Below, one piece after another: positions 13,341 to 20,233 of a stretch of 20,233 bases of DNA. The stretch covers positions 1 to 20,233 of the forward strand of contig CALACZ010000147.1 of assembly GCA_937890735.1 (NCBI GenBank), given 5' to 3'. The number at the start of each line of letters is the position of its first letter. The first letter of the stretch is position 1. Below the pieces are notes generated by a model. The model made no database searches and was not told the origin of the DNA. It worked only from the letters and a program-made list of their open reading frames with translations. The position numbers were made by a program, and so were the translations under genes. The DNA comes from an uncultured Bacillota bacterium. Its GTDB lineage: Bacteria > Bacillota > Clostridia > Oscillospirales > Oscillospiraceae.

Positions 13341-14465
13341 ATGCGGTATAAAAACGCAAATATTTTTGTGGACGACCACTTCGCCCTCGGCAGCTTTACG
13401 GTAGAAAACGGAATTTTTACGGAAGTTTCGGAGGATACCTCCGGCGCGGGCGAGGACCTTGCCGGGGCGTATGTCATCCCGGGGCTGATCGACATTCACA
13501 ACCACGGCAACTCCGGCGCGGATTTTTCCGACGGCGACGACGAAGGACTCACGCGCATGGCGCGGTATCTGGCGCAGAACGGCGTGACGTCGTTCGCGCC
13601 CGCGTCCATGACGCTGCCGTATGACGTGCTGGCGCGGGCGTTCGCCTCCGCCGCGCGGTTAAAAGCCGCCGCCCCGGCTGGCTGCGCGCACCTGATGGGC
13701 ATCCAGATGGAAGGTCCGTTCTTCTCCGAAAAGAAAAAGGGCGCGCAGAACGGCGCGTACCTGCGCCTGCCGGATTTTGCGGCGTTTATGGCGCTTCAGG
13801 AGGGCTGCGGCGGGCTTGTGCGTATCGTAGACGTTGCGCCGGAGCTGCCGGGCGCGGTCGAGTTTACGCGCGCGGCGAGCCACGTGTGCACCGTGTCGGT
13901 GGCGCACACCGCCGCGACCTACGACGAGGCGGCGGCGGTCTTTGACGCGGGCGCGACGCACCTGACGCACCTGTATAACGCGATGCCGCCGCTTCACCAC
14001 CGCGACCCCGGTCCGATCGGCGCGGCGGCGGAGCGCGATACGGTGCGCGCGGAACTGATCTGCGACGGCATCCATGTGCACCCCAGCGCGGTGCGGCTGG
14101 CGTTCCGCCTGTTCGGGCGCGAACGGATGTGCCTCATCTCCGACGCGCTGCGCTGCTGCGGAATGCCGGACGGGCAGTATACGCTCGGCGGGCAGGACGT
14201 GTTCCTCGCGGGCGGCGTGGCGCGGCTCGCCGACGGGACGATCGCGGGCTCGGCGACAAATCTGTATGACTGCATGGTAAACGCCGTGCGCTTCGGCATC
14301 GCGCGGGAGGACGCCATCCTCGCCGCCACGCGCAACCCGGCGCGCGCGCTCGGCTGCGCGGATGTGTGCGGCGCGATCGCCGTGGGGCTGCGGGCGGATT
14401 TTGTGATCTGTGACGCGGCGCTTCAACGCCGCAAAGTCTATCTGGCAGGAAACAAATGCAAATAA
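13341..14465 (+). CDS. nagA: N-acetylglucosamine-6-phosphate deacetylase
   Basis: NagA removes acetate from GlcNAc-6-phosphate to give glucosamine-6-phosphate, linking amino-sugar recycling to glycolysis or wall synthesis. The product is 374 residues, the family's normal size, with an amidohydrolase TIM barrel. Metal-binding and catalytic marks are IDIHNHG (50-56, His53 and His55), QMEGPFFSEKKKGAQ (122-136, Glu124), VAHTAATYDEA (187-197, His189), THLYNAMPPLHHRDPGPIG (209-227, His210) and LISDALRCCG (265-274, catalytic Asp268). ATG at 13341 is chosen over an in-frame upstream start inside the ROK gene because GGAGG lies eight bases before it. It is cotranscribed with the ROK protein and overlaps the ABC gene by 10 bp. 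No nagB is in the window. Confidence 0.94.
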   Translation: MRYKNANIFVDDHFALGSFTVENGIFTEVSEDTSGAGEDLAGAYVIPGLIDIHNHGNSGADFSDGDDEGLTRMARYLAQNGVTSFAPASMTLPYDVLARAFASAARLKAAAPAGCAHLMGIQMEGPFFSEKKKGAQNGAYLRLPDFAAFMALQEGCGGLVRIVDVAPELPGAVEFTRAASHVCTVSVAHTAATYDEAAAVFDAGATHLTHLYNAMPPLHHRDPGPIGAAAERDTVRAELICDGIHVHPSAVRLAFRLFGRERMCLISDALRCCGMPDGQYTLGGQDVFLAGGVARLADGTIAGSATNLYDCMVNAVRFGIAREDAILAATRNPARALGCADVCGAIAVGLRADFVICDAALQRRKVYLAGNKCK

Positions 14466-16213
14466 GGAGAACAAAAGCAGACGGCTCGGTAAAGCCCCTG
14501 CTGCCATATTTGCAGGATTATAAGAAAGAGAGCATCCTCGGTCCGGCGTTCAAGCTGCTCGAGGCGAGCTTTGAGCTGATCGTGCCGCTCATCGTGGCAC
14601 GCATCACCGATGAGGGCATCCGCACCGGCGACACGGGCTACATCCTGCGCCAGTGCGGGCTTCTCCTGCTGCTGGGGCTATTGGGGCTTGCTGCGTCAGT
14701 CACGGCGCAGTATTTTGCCGCCAAGGCCTCCTGCGGCTTTGCCGCGCGGCTGCGCAGCGCATTATTTTCCCATATCGGCACGCTCAGCTATGCTGACCTT
14801 GACCGGCTGGGCACATCGTCGCTGCTCACGCGCATGACGAGCGATATGAACCAGGTGCAGACGGGGCTCAACCTCACGCTGCGGCTGCTGCTGCGCTCGC
14901 CGTTCGTGGTGTTCGGCGCGATGGTGATGGCGTTTACGGTGGACGCGCGGCTGGCGCTCATTTTTGTGGGCGCGATCGCGGCGCTGTTTGCCGTGGTGTT
15001 CGGCGTGATGCTCACCTGTATCCCGCTCTACCGCCGCGTGCAGGAGCGGCTGGACGGCGTGACCGACCGCGTGCGCGAAAATCTTGCGGGCGTGCGCGTG
15101 CTGCGCGCGTTTCTGAAAGAGGACGGGCAGGTCGCCGCGTTTTCCGGCGACACGCAGCGGCTGTACGGCGCGCAGACGTTCGTCGGGCGCATTTCGGCGC
15201 TGCTGAACCCGCTGACGTATGTGATCGTGAACATCGCCATCGTCCTGCTCGTGCGCGGCGGCGCGCTGCGCGTGCAGAGCGGAAACTTGACGCAGGGGCA
15301 GCTTATCGCGCTGTATAATTACCTGTCGCAGATCCTCATTGAGCTCATCAAGCTCGCAAACCTGATCCTCACCATCACGCGCTCGCTCGCGTGCGCGCGG
15401 CGCATCCAGTCGGTGCTCGCCATCGAGCCGGAGATGCGCTACGGCTCGGAAGCCGCCGACACGGCGCGCTTCGGCGAAATTGAATTTGACCACGTCAGCC
15501 TGCGCTATCCCGGCGCGGCGGGCGACGCGCTGGAGGACGTGAGCTTCCGCGTCGAGCCCGGGCAGACGCTCGGTGTGATCGGCGGCACAGGCAGCGGCAA
15601 AACGACGCTGGCGAACCTCATCGCACGCTTTTATGACCCCACGTCCGGGAAGGTGCGCCTCGGCGGGCGCGATGCGCGGGACTATGCGCAGAGCGCGCTG
15701 CGCGGCGCGATCGGCGTTGTGCCGCAGAAGGCGGCGCTGTTTTCCGGCACGCTGCGCGACAATCTCCGCTGGGGGAGCGAATCTGCCTCCGACGAGGAAC
15801 TGTACGCCGCGCTGGAGACGGCGCAGGCGCTGCCGTTCGTGCAGGAAAAGCCCGGCGGGCTGGACTTTGAGCTGGAGCAGGGCGGGCGCAATCTCTCCGG
15901 CGGGCAGAAGCAGCGGCTGTGCATCGCCCGCGCGCTCGCGGCGCACCCGCGCATTCTGATCTTGGACGACAGCGCCTCCGCGCTGGACTTTGCCACCGAC
16001 GCGGCGCTGCGCAAAGCGCTGCGGCAGCTGCCTGACGGGCAGACGACCGTCATCATCTCACAGCGTACCGCCTCCATCCGCCACGCCGACTGCATCCTCG
16101 TGCTCGACGGCGGCAGGCTGGTCGGCGCGGGGCGGCACGGTGCACTGCTCAAAACGTGCCCCGTCTACCGCGAAATCCACGAATCCCAGTTCAAAAAGGA
16201 GGCGGCGCAGTGA
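14456..16213 (+). CDS. Heterodimeric ABC exporter, half with degenerate ATP site
   Basis: A 585-residue fusion of a six-helix exporter membrane domain (about 25-320) and an ATPase domain (about 340-585). Walker A is GGTGSGKT (376-383), the Q loop VPQKAALFSG (422-431), the signature LSGGQ (480-484) and Walker B ILILD (500-504). The residue after Walker B is Asp505 instead of the catalytic Glu, and the switch His is Gln536 (IISQRT). These are the same changes that mark the degenerate-site partner of heterodimers such as TM287/288. With the next gene's LSQGQ motif it would form the non-hydrolysing site. The start ATG overlaps the nagA end by 10 bp and has CAGGA five bases upstream. Likely role: export of a lipid, peptide or drug; the substrate is unknown. 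Confidence 0.92.
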   Translation: MQIRRTKADGSVKPLLPYLQDYKKESILGPAFKLLEASFELIVPLIVARITDEGIRTGDTGYILRQCGLLLLLGLLGLAASVTAQYFAAKASCGFAARLRSALFSHIGTLSYADLDRLGTSSLLTRMTSDMNQVQTGLNLTLRLLLRSPFVVFGAMVMAFTVDARLALIFVGAIAALFAVVFGVMLTCIPLYRRVQERLDGVTDRVRENLAGVRVLRAFLKEDGQVAAFSGDTQRLYGAQTFVGRISALLNPLTYVIVNIAIVLLVRGGALRVQSGNLTQGQLIALYNYLSQILIELIKLANLILTITRSLACARRIQSVLAIEPEMRYGSEAADTARFGEIEFDHVSLRYPGAAGDALEDVSFRVEPGQTLGVIGGTGSGKTTLANLIARFYDPTSGKVRLGGRDARDYAQSALRGAIGVVPQKAALFSGTLRDNLRWGSESASDEELYAALETAQALPFVQEKPGGLDFELEQGGRNLSGGQKQRLCIARALAAHPRILILDDSASALDFATDAALRKALRQLPDGQTTVIISQRTASIRHADCILVLDGGRLVGAGRHGALLKTCPVYREIHESQFKKEAAQ

Positions 16214-17949
16214 AAAAGACAGCCTCCGGAGGAACGCTCCGGCGCGTTCTGGCGCTGCTGCGCGGCAGCGGCTGGCAGCTCGTGCTGGCGCTCATCTTAT
16301 CGGCGGCGAACGTCGCGGGGACATTGTATGTGCCCATCGCGGTCGGGCGTGCCATCGACTGCGTCGTCGCTCCCGGACAGGTGGACCTCGCTGCAGCGGC
16401 GCGGGCGCTCTCGGGTGCGCTGATCGCAGCCTGCGGCGCGGCGGCGCTGCAATGGTGCATCAGCGACCTCTTTAACCGCATGGCGTTTTCCGCCGTGCGC
16501 GACGTGCGCCGGCAGGCGTTTGCCAAATTACAGCGGCTGCCGCTGGCGTATCTCGACGCGCACCCGTCCGGCGATACGCTCAGCCGCATCATCGCCGACG
16601 CAGACCAGCTTTCGGACGGGCTGGTGCTCGGCTTTTCGCAGTTCTTTACGGGCGCTTTGACCATTCTCTGCACGCTCGTTATCATGCTCCGCCTGAGCTG
16701 GCGCATCGCGCTGGTGGTTGTGCTGCTCACGCCGCTGTCGCTGTTTGCGGCAAAGTTCATCACCGGGCGGACGAAAACGCTCTTTACGGCGCAGTCGCGC
16801 CTGCGCGGGCAGCAGACGGCGTATCTGGAGGAGATGGTGGGCGAGCAGAAGCTCGTGCGCGCATTCGGCATGGAGGCTCGCGCCAGCGCCCGCTTTGATG
16901 AAGAAAACGACCGCCTGCGGGACGCGTCTTTGCAAGCGACGTTCTTCTCCTCGCTCACGAACCCCGTCACACGCTTTGTAAACGCCATGGTCTACGCGGG
17001 CGTGGCGCTCGTGGGCGCGCTGAGCGCCGCGGGCGGCGCGGTCACGGTGGGCACACTCACGGTGTTCCTCAGCTACGCGAACCAGTATACGCGCCCGTTC
17101 AACGAAATTTCCGGCGTGATCGCCGAGCTTCAGAACGCGCTGGCGTGCGCCGCGCGGCTGTTTGAGCTGCTGGACGCGCCGGATGAAACGCCTGATGCGA
17201 ATGCCGCACTTCCCACACCCGTCTCCGGCGGCGTGCGGCTGCGGGACGTGTCGTTCTCCTATGTGCCGGAGCGCCCGCTCATCGAGCATCTGGAGCTGGA
17301 CGTGCAGCCCGGACAGCGCGTGGCGATCGTCGGCCCAACCGGCTGCGGCAAAACGACGCTCATCAACCTCCTCATGCGCTTTTACGACGTGAACGGCGGC
17401 GCTATTTATGTGGACGGGACGGATGTGTACAGCGTCTCACGCAAGAGCCTGCGCGCACAGTACGGCATGGTCTTGCAGGAGACGTGGCTCTCCGGCGGGA
17501 CGGTGCGCGAAAACCTCACCATGGGCGCGCCGGACGCGACCGACGAAGAGCTGTTCGAGGCGGCGCGCGCGTGCTATGCCGACGACTTCATCCGCAAGCT
17601 GCCGCAGGGGTATGACACACCGCTCTCCGGCGGCATGAGCCTGTCTCAGGGGCAGCGGCAGCTGCTTTGCATCACGCGCGTGATGCTGGCAAAGCCGCCT
17701 ATGCTCATTCTGGACGAAGCGACCAGCTCCATCGACACGCGCACCGAGCGCAAGGTGCAGTCGGCGTTCGCCGCGCTCATGCGGGGCAGGACGAGCTTCA
17801 TCGTCGCCCACCGCCTGTCCACCATCCGCGAGGCGGACGTGATCTTGGTGATGTGCGACGGGCACATCATCGAGCAGGGCAAACACGAGCAGCTTCTCGA
17901 AAAAGGCGGCTTCTACGCCAAGCTCTACAACAGCCAGTTTGAACAATAA
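16210..17949 (+). CDS. Heterodimeric ABC exporter, half with catalytic ATP site
   Basis: The partner half-transporter, 579 residues: a membrane domain (about 20-315) and an ATPase domain (about 340-579). Walker A is GPTGCGKT (375-382), Q loop VLQETWLSGG (421-430), signature LSQGQ (478-482, Gln replacing Gly), Walker B MLILDE with catalytic Glu503, and switch His534 (VAHRLST). Its full Walker B and His complete the active site with the LSGGQ of the first half. The start is GTG at 16210, overlapping the upstream stop as GTGA, with AAAGGAGG eight bases before it; an earlier ATG at 16156 lies inside the upstream gene and would only add an unlikely tail. It closes the operon at a bidirectional terminator. 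Confidence 0.93.
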   Translation: MKKTASGGTLRRVLALLRGSGWQLVLALILSAANVAGTLYVPIAVGRAIDCVVAPGQVDLAAAARALSGALIAACGAAALQWCISDLFNRMAFSAVRDVRRQAFAKLQRLPLAYLDAHPSGDTLSRIIADADQLSDGLVLGFSQFFTGALTILCTLVIMLRLSWRIALVVVLLTPLSLFAAKFITGRTKTLFTAQSRLRGQQTAYLEEMVGEQKLVRAFGMEARASARFDEENDRLRDASLQATFFSSLTNPVTRFVNAMVYAGVALVGALSAAGGAVTVGTLTVFLSYANQYTRPFNEISGVIAELQNALACAARLFELLDAPDETPDANAALPTPVSGGVRLRDVSFSYVPERPLIEHLELDVQPGQRVAIVGPTGCGKTTLINLLMRFYDVNGGAIYVDGTDVYSVSRKSLRAQYGMVLQETWLSGGTVRENLTMGAPDATDEELFEAARACYADDFIRKLPQGYDTPLSGGMSLSQGQRQLLCITRVMLAKPPMLILDEATSSIDTRTERKVQSAFAALMRGRTSFIVAHRLSTIREADVILVMCDGHIIEQGKHEQLLEKGGFYAKLYNSQFEQ

Positions 17950-17981
17950 AAAATGTGCCTGCCGTTTGGCAGGCACATTTT
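17950..17981. terminator. Bidirectional terminator between convergent operons
   Basis: AAAATGTGCCTGCC (17950-17963) pairs perfectly with GGCAGGCACATTTT (17968-17981) around GTTT, with T-tracts on both strands. It starts right after the ABC stop codon and touches the stop codon of the MBL gene on the other strand, so it ends both convergent operons. Confidence 0.95.
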
Positions 17982-18790
17982 TATAATTCCAAAGTCATCC
18001 CAACGCCCACATCCAGCACCGGGAGGGTCTGCGCCATTTGGGCGCGGACGGCGAATGCCGTACAGTGGCTGGGGTAGAGCGCGGTGAGGGGGAGCGTCTG
18101 CAAAAATTCGATGGTCTTTTCCGCCTGCGCGTCCCGGCGCATGAGGTGCATCCCGCCGAGCAGCCCGCGCACGGGCACGCCCGGAAACAGCGCCTGCGCC
18201 TGCAAAATGATATTGCACACGCCGCTGTGCGAACAGCCGAGCAGCAGGAACAGCCCCTCCGCCGTCTCGATCGCCAGCGCGGAATCGTCCGGCAGCAGAT
18301 CGCCCGCCCACTCGCCATCCTCGAACCGCACGCCGATGGGCGCGCGCGCCTCAAAATCCGTTCGGCGGGGGATCTTTCCCAAAAACGTGACGTGCTCCGA
18401 CAGGCGCACCGGCTCATCCGACAGGCGCACCTCCGCCCGCACGCGCACATCCTCCTGTGTCAGCGGCGAACCGATCGAGAGTCCCGCGTCGTCGCGCCGG
18501 GGCGCGAACACGCCCGGGCACGCCGTCAGGCGGACGTGCGTCTGCGGAAACGCCGCGAAATACGCCGCCAGCCCGCCCGTGTGGTCGTTGTGCCCGTGCG
18601 AGAGCACGATGTCTGTCACGCGCGACAGGTCGATGCCCATCGCCCGCGCATTTTTGAGGAACACGTCGGAATAGCCCGTATCCAGCAGAATGCGCGCGCC
18701 GCCGTCCTCCAGAAGATAGCTGACGGCGGGCTCGGCGAGAAAATAGCGGTCGATGATCGTAGCGTTGTCAACGAGAACCGTCAGCTTCAC
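17981..18790 (-). CDS. MBL-fold metallohydrolase (DHPS-like group)
   Basis: A 269-residue metallo-beta-lactamase-fold protein. The metal motif is SHGHNDHTGG (64-73, with His65, His67, Asp69 and His70). Further ligands come from GCSHSGVCN (185-193, His188) and the late His242 in YPSHCT. This pattern, with GCSHSG and the GGMHL block (212-216), resembles archaeal and bacterial proteins often labelled dihydropteroate-synthase-like or beta-ribofuranosylaminobenzene 5'-phosphate related; that label is not a proven function. GTG at 18790 overlaps the M20 stop (GTGA), with GAGGGA seven bases upstream, so it is coupled to the amidohydrolase. Cytosolic, no signal peptide. The substrate is unknown. Confidence 0.88.
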   Translation of the reverse strand: MKLTVLVDNATIIDRYFLAEPAVSYLLEDGGARILLDTGYSDVFLKNARAMGIDLSRVTDIVLSHGHNDHTGGLAAYFAAFPQTHVRLTACPGVFAPRRDDAGLSIGSPLTQEDVRVRAEVRLSDEPVRLSEHVTFLGKIPRRTDFEARAPIGVRFEDGEWAGDLLPDDSALAIETAEGLFLLLGCSHSGVCNIILQAQALFPGVPVRGLLGGMHLMRRDAQAEKTIEFLQTLPLTALYPSHCTAFAVRAQMAQTLPVLDVGVGMTLEL

Positions 18791-19980
18791 AGCGCATCCC
18801 TCGTGCCGTCCAGCAGCCGCAGCGCCATATCGAGCAGGAACTGCACGCCGTATTTCAGGCAGTCCTCGTCGATCTTAAAGTGCGGGTTGTGGTGCGGCTG
18901 GTCACTGCCGCAGGCGGCATTGCGCGTGCCCAGCTCCACAAAGAAGCCGGGGCGCTTGCCGTCCTCCAGAAAATACGGATAGTCCTCGCCCGGCATGAGC
19001 GGCGAGATGTGCAGCACGCGCTCCGCGCCGAAGCGCGCCTCGATGAGCTGCTCTGCGAGCTTCGTCAGCCCCTCGTCGTTCATGACCGACGGATACCCGT
19101 CCTGCCACGAAAATTCGTAGCCTGCGCCCGCCGCCTGCGTGATGCCGCGCACGATGCGCTCCATCTCGGCGTGCAAAAACGCGCGCGCCTGCGGACCGAG
19201 ACAGCGGGTTGTGCCGGTGAGCGTCATGGTGTTGGGGATGATGTTGTAGGCGTTTCCGGCGTTTGCCTGACAGATCGAGACGACCGCCGGATCGACCGCC
19301 GCCATCTTGCGGGAGACGAGCGTTTGCAGCGCGAGGATGATCTGCGCGCCGGTCACGACCGGGTCGATGCACGTCTCCGGCAGGGCGCAGTGCCCGCCCT
19401 TGCCGAGAACGGTGATGTCAAATCGGTCGGTATTTGCGGTGAGCGCCCCGGCGCGCACGCCGAAGTGCCCGCTGGGGAACGTGGTGGACAGGTGAATGCC
19501 CAGCACGGCGTCCAGCCCCTCCGCCGCGCCCGCGCGCACCATTTCGATCGCGCCGCCGGGCGGCAGCTCCTCCGCGTGCTGGAATAAAAGCCGCACCGTG
19601 CCGCAGAACTCCGAGCGCCGCGCGCATAAAAGCCGCGCCAGCGTCAGCGCGATGGCGGCGTGCGCGTCATGCCCGCAGGCGTGCATCACGCCGGGATTTT
19701 TCGAGCGGTAGGGCAGGTCGTTATCCTCCTGAATGGGCAGCGCGTCAATGTCGGCGCGCACGCCGAGCGCGGCGGGCTTTCCGGGCTTTTTGCCGCGGAT
19801 CGTGGCGATCAGCCCCGTTTTGCACGGGCGGCTGAGCTCATCCACGCCCATCTCGCGCAGCGCGGATTCCAGATATTCGGTCGTTTCAAATTCATGGAAG
19901 GAAAGCTCGGGGCGCTCGTGCAGACGGCGGCGGCAGGCGATGAGCGCAGCCTCCTGACGCAATACATCCGGCTCAAACAT
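18787..19980 (-). CDS. M20 family amidohydrolase (N-acyl amino acid / hippurate type)
   Basis: A 397-residue zinc or manganese peptidase-family enzyme of the M20D group, which removes acyl groups from N-acyl amino acids or splits indole-amino-acid and hippurate-type amides. Visible marks are RRRLHERPELSFHEFET (17-33), VRADIDALPI (74-83), the metal-binding MHACGHDAH (99-107, Cys102 and His104), FQHAEELPPGG (133-143, general-base Glu), GIHL near 161-164, and PHHNPHF near the C-terminus. A dimerisation domain fits residues 180-290. ATG at 19980 has AGGAGGG five bases upstream and a promoter at 20013-20041. It is the first gene of a two-gene operon with the MBL protein. The exact substrate cannot be read from sequence. 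Confidence 0.93.
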   Translation of the reverse strand: MFEPDVLRQEAALIACRRRLHERPELSFHEFETTEYLESALREMGVDELSRPCKTGLIATIRGKKPGKPAALGVRADIDALPIQEDNDLPYRSKNPGVMHACGHDAHAAIALTLARLLCARRSEFCGTVRLLFQHAEELPPGGAIEMVRAGAAEGLDAVLGIHLSTTFPSGHFGVRAGALTANTDRFDITVLGKGGHCALPETCIDPVVTGAQIILALQTLVSRKMAAVDPAVVSICQANAGNAYNIIPNTMTLTGTTRCLGPQARAFLHAEMERIVRGITQAAGAGYEFSWQDGYPSVMNDEGLTKLAEQLIEARFGAERVLHISPLMPGEDYPYFLEDGKRPGFFVELGTRNAACGSDQPHHNPHFKIDEDCLKYGVQFLLDMALRLLDGTRDAL

Positions 19981-20012
19981 AATGACCCTCCTGACGTAAA
20001 AATTCTGCGTTC

Positions 20013-20041
20013 ATGATACCAGCTTTGTATCAGCATTGCAA
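20013..20041 (-). promoter_or_regulatory. Predicted promoter of the M20-MBL operon
   Basis: On the minus strand, TTGCAA (20041-20036), a 17-bp spacer and TATCAT (20018-20013) lie about 33 bp upstream of the M20 ATG. The inverted repeat TGATAC-N7-GTATCA (20014-20032) overlaps the -10 box and could be an operator. The -10 context GGTATCATG is the same as in the galK promoter. Confidence 0.7.
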
Positions 20042-20069
20042 GCGCCCCGCGCGCGGAAAAACAACACTT

Positions 20070-20098
20070 TTGACACGCACGGAAAAGTATGGTATAAT
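20070..20098 (+). promoter_or_regulatory. Perfect consensus sigma-A promoter, divergent from M20
   Basis: TTGACA (20070-20075), a 17-bp spacer and TATAAT (20093-20098) match consensus completely. The -35 box is 29 bp from that of the divergent M20 promoter. The expected start is near 20105, and no ribosome site with an ORF follows within the window, which suggests an RNA product or a gene beyond the edge. Confidence 0.88.
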
Positions 20099-20104
20099 AT
20101 CAAA

Positions 20105-20233
20105 ATCAATAATAAATTGGGAATTAAGGCAACACCGCACAATTCGGCAAGCAGATTCGGCGAGAGATTTTTCGCCAGGTCAAGGTTTGGAAAGTGCAGG
20201 AATACTTTGTGTATTTCAAACTTTTCAAACCGC
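20105..20233 (+). ncRNA. Candidate structured transcript or repeat, cut by window end
   Basis: The sequence after the consensus promoter has no credible ORF. It contains a small stem, GGCGA (20159-20163) with TCGCC (20172-20176). It also contains a long hairpin: GGTTTGGAAAGT (20184-20195) pairs with ACTTTTCAAACC (20220-20231), and inside it GGAATAC (20199-20205) pairs with GTATTTC (20211-20217), with one G-U in each helix. Strong promoter plus paired RNA suggests a non-coding RNA, a long structured leader, or a dispersed repeat. The block GGCAACACCGCACAATTC looks to me like a repeat from related genomes, but I cannot check this. The end of the element is not in the window. Confidence 0.4.

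Noticed and set aside
11918..13495. Minus-strand open frame of 525 codons opposite the ROK gene
   Set aside because: It is antisense to a gene with recognisable ROK motifs and covers its promoter; the composition (His, Arg, Ala) is that of a shadow frame.
1..20233. CRISPR array, toxin-antitoxin pair, phage or transposase genes
   Set aside because: No evenly spaced direct repeats with spacers, no small paired stress-module ORFs and no integrase or transposase motifs were seen on either strand.

Overview
The window is high-GC chromosomal DNA, dense in genes and with very short intergenic gaps. It looks like a Clostridia genome of the Oscillospiraceae kind. The clues are a YerC/TrpR-like regulator, a Cys-type Hsp33, a class II GalT beside GalK, an SLH-domain protein, several GTG/TTG starts with strong AGGAGG sites, 4-bp start/stop overlaps, sigma-A promoters with 16-18 bp spacers, and short palindromic intergenic repeats. 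The assignment is inference; no 16S or other phylogenetic marker lies in the window.

Layout. (1) 1-2110, minus strand: the 5' part of a tRNA-Val(UAC) runs off the left edge behind its own consensus promoter. Upstream of it is a tight operon yerC - SAM methyltransferase - hslO (redox chaperone Hsp33). (2) 2111-2340: an AT-rich divergent control region with four phased TTTACT hexamers. (3) 2341-5040, plus: purA-purB, the two enzymes converting IMP to AMP, ended by a strong terminator. (4) 5097-8134, plus: a promoter, a terminator-like leader hairpin, a MATE exporter and a GH13 alpha-glucosidase-like enzyme, ended by a terminator. (5) 8181-8422: a non-coding patch holding a 175-bp element with terminal inverted repeats and a second GC-rich palindrome between 9-bp direct repeats. 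(6) 8428-11108, minus: galK-galT, the Leloir galactose enzymes. (7) 11270-11878, plus: a short secreted SLH protein. (8) 11957-17949, plus: an operon of a ROK-family protein with an extra N-terminal region, nagA, and the two halves of a heterodimeric ABC exporter, ended by a bidirectional terminator. (9) 17981-19980, minus: an M20 amidohydrolase followed by an MBL-fold hydrolase. (10) 20070-20233, plus: a perfect consensus promoter followed by an ORF-free sequence with a long hairpin that runs off the right edge; this is a candidate structured RNA or mobile repeat.

Functionally this is mostly housekeeping and carbon-salvage DNA: purine synthesis, galactose and alpha-glucoside use, amino-sugar deacetylation, peptide/amide hydrolysis and two export systems. 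I found no CRISPR array, phage gene, transposase or clear new defence system. The parts least explained by known families are the right-edge transcript, the inverted-repeat element at 8181-8355, the ROK protein's N-terminal region, and the repeated hexamers between yerC and purA.
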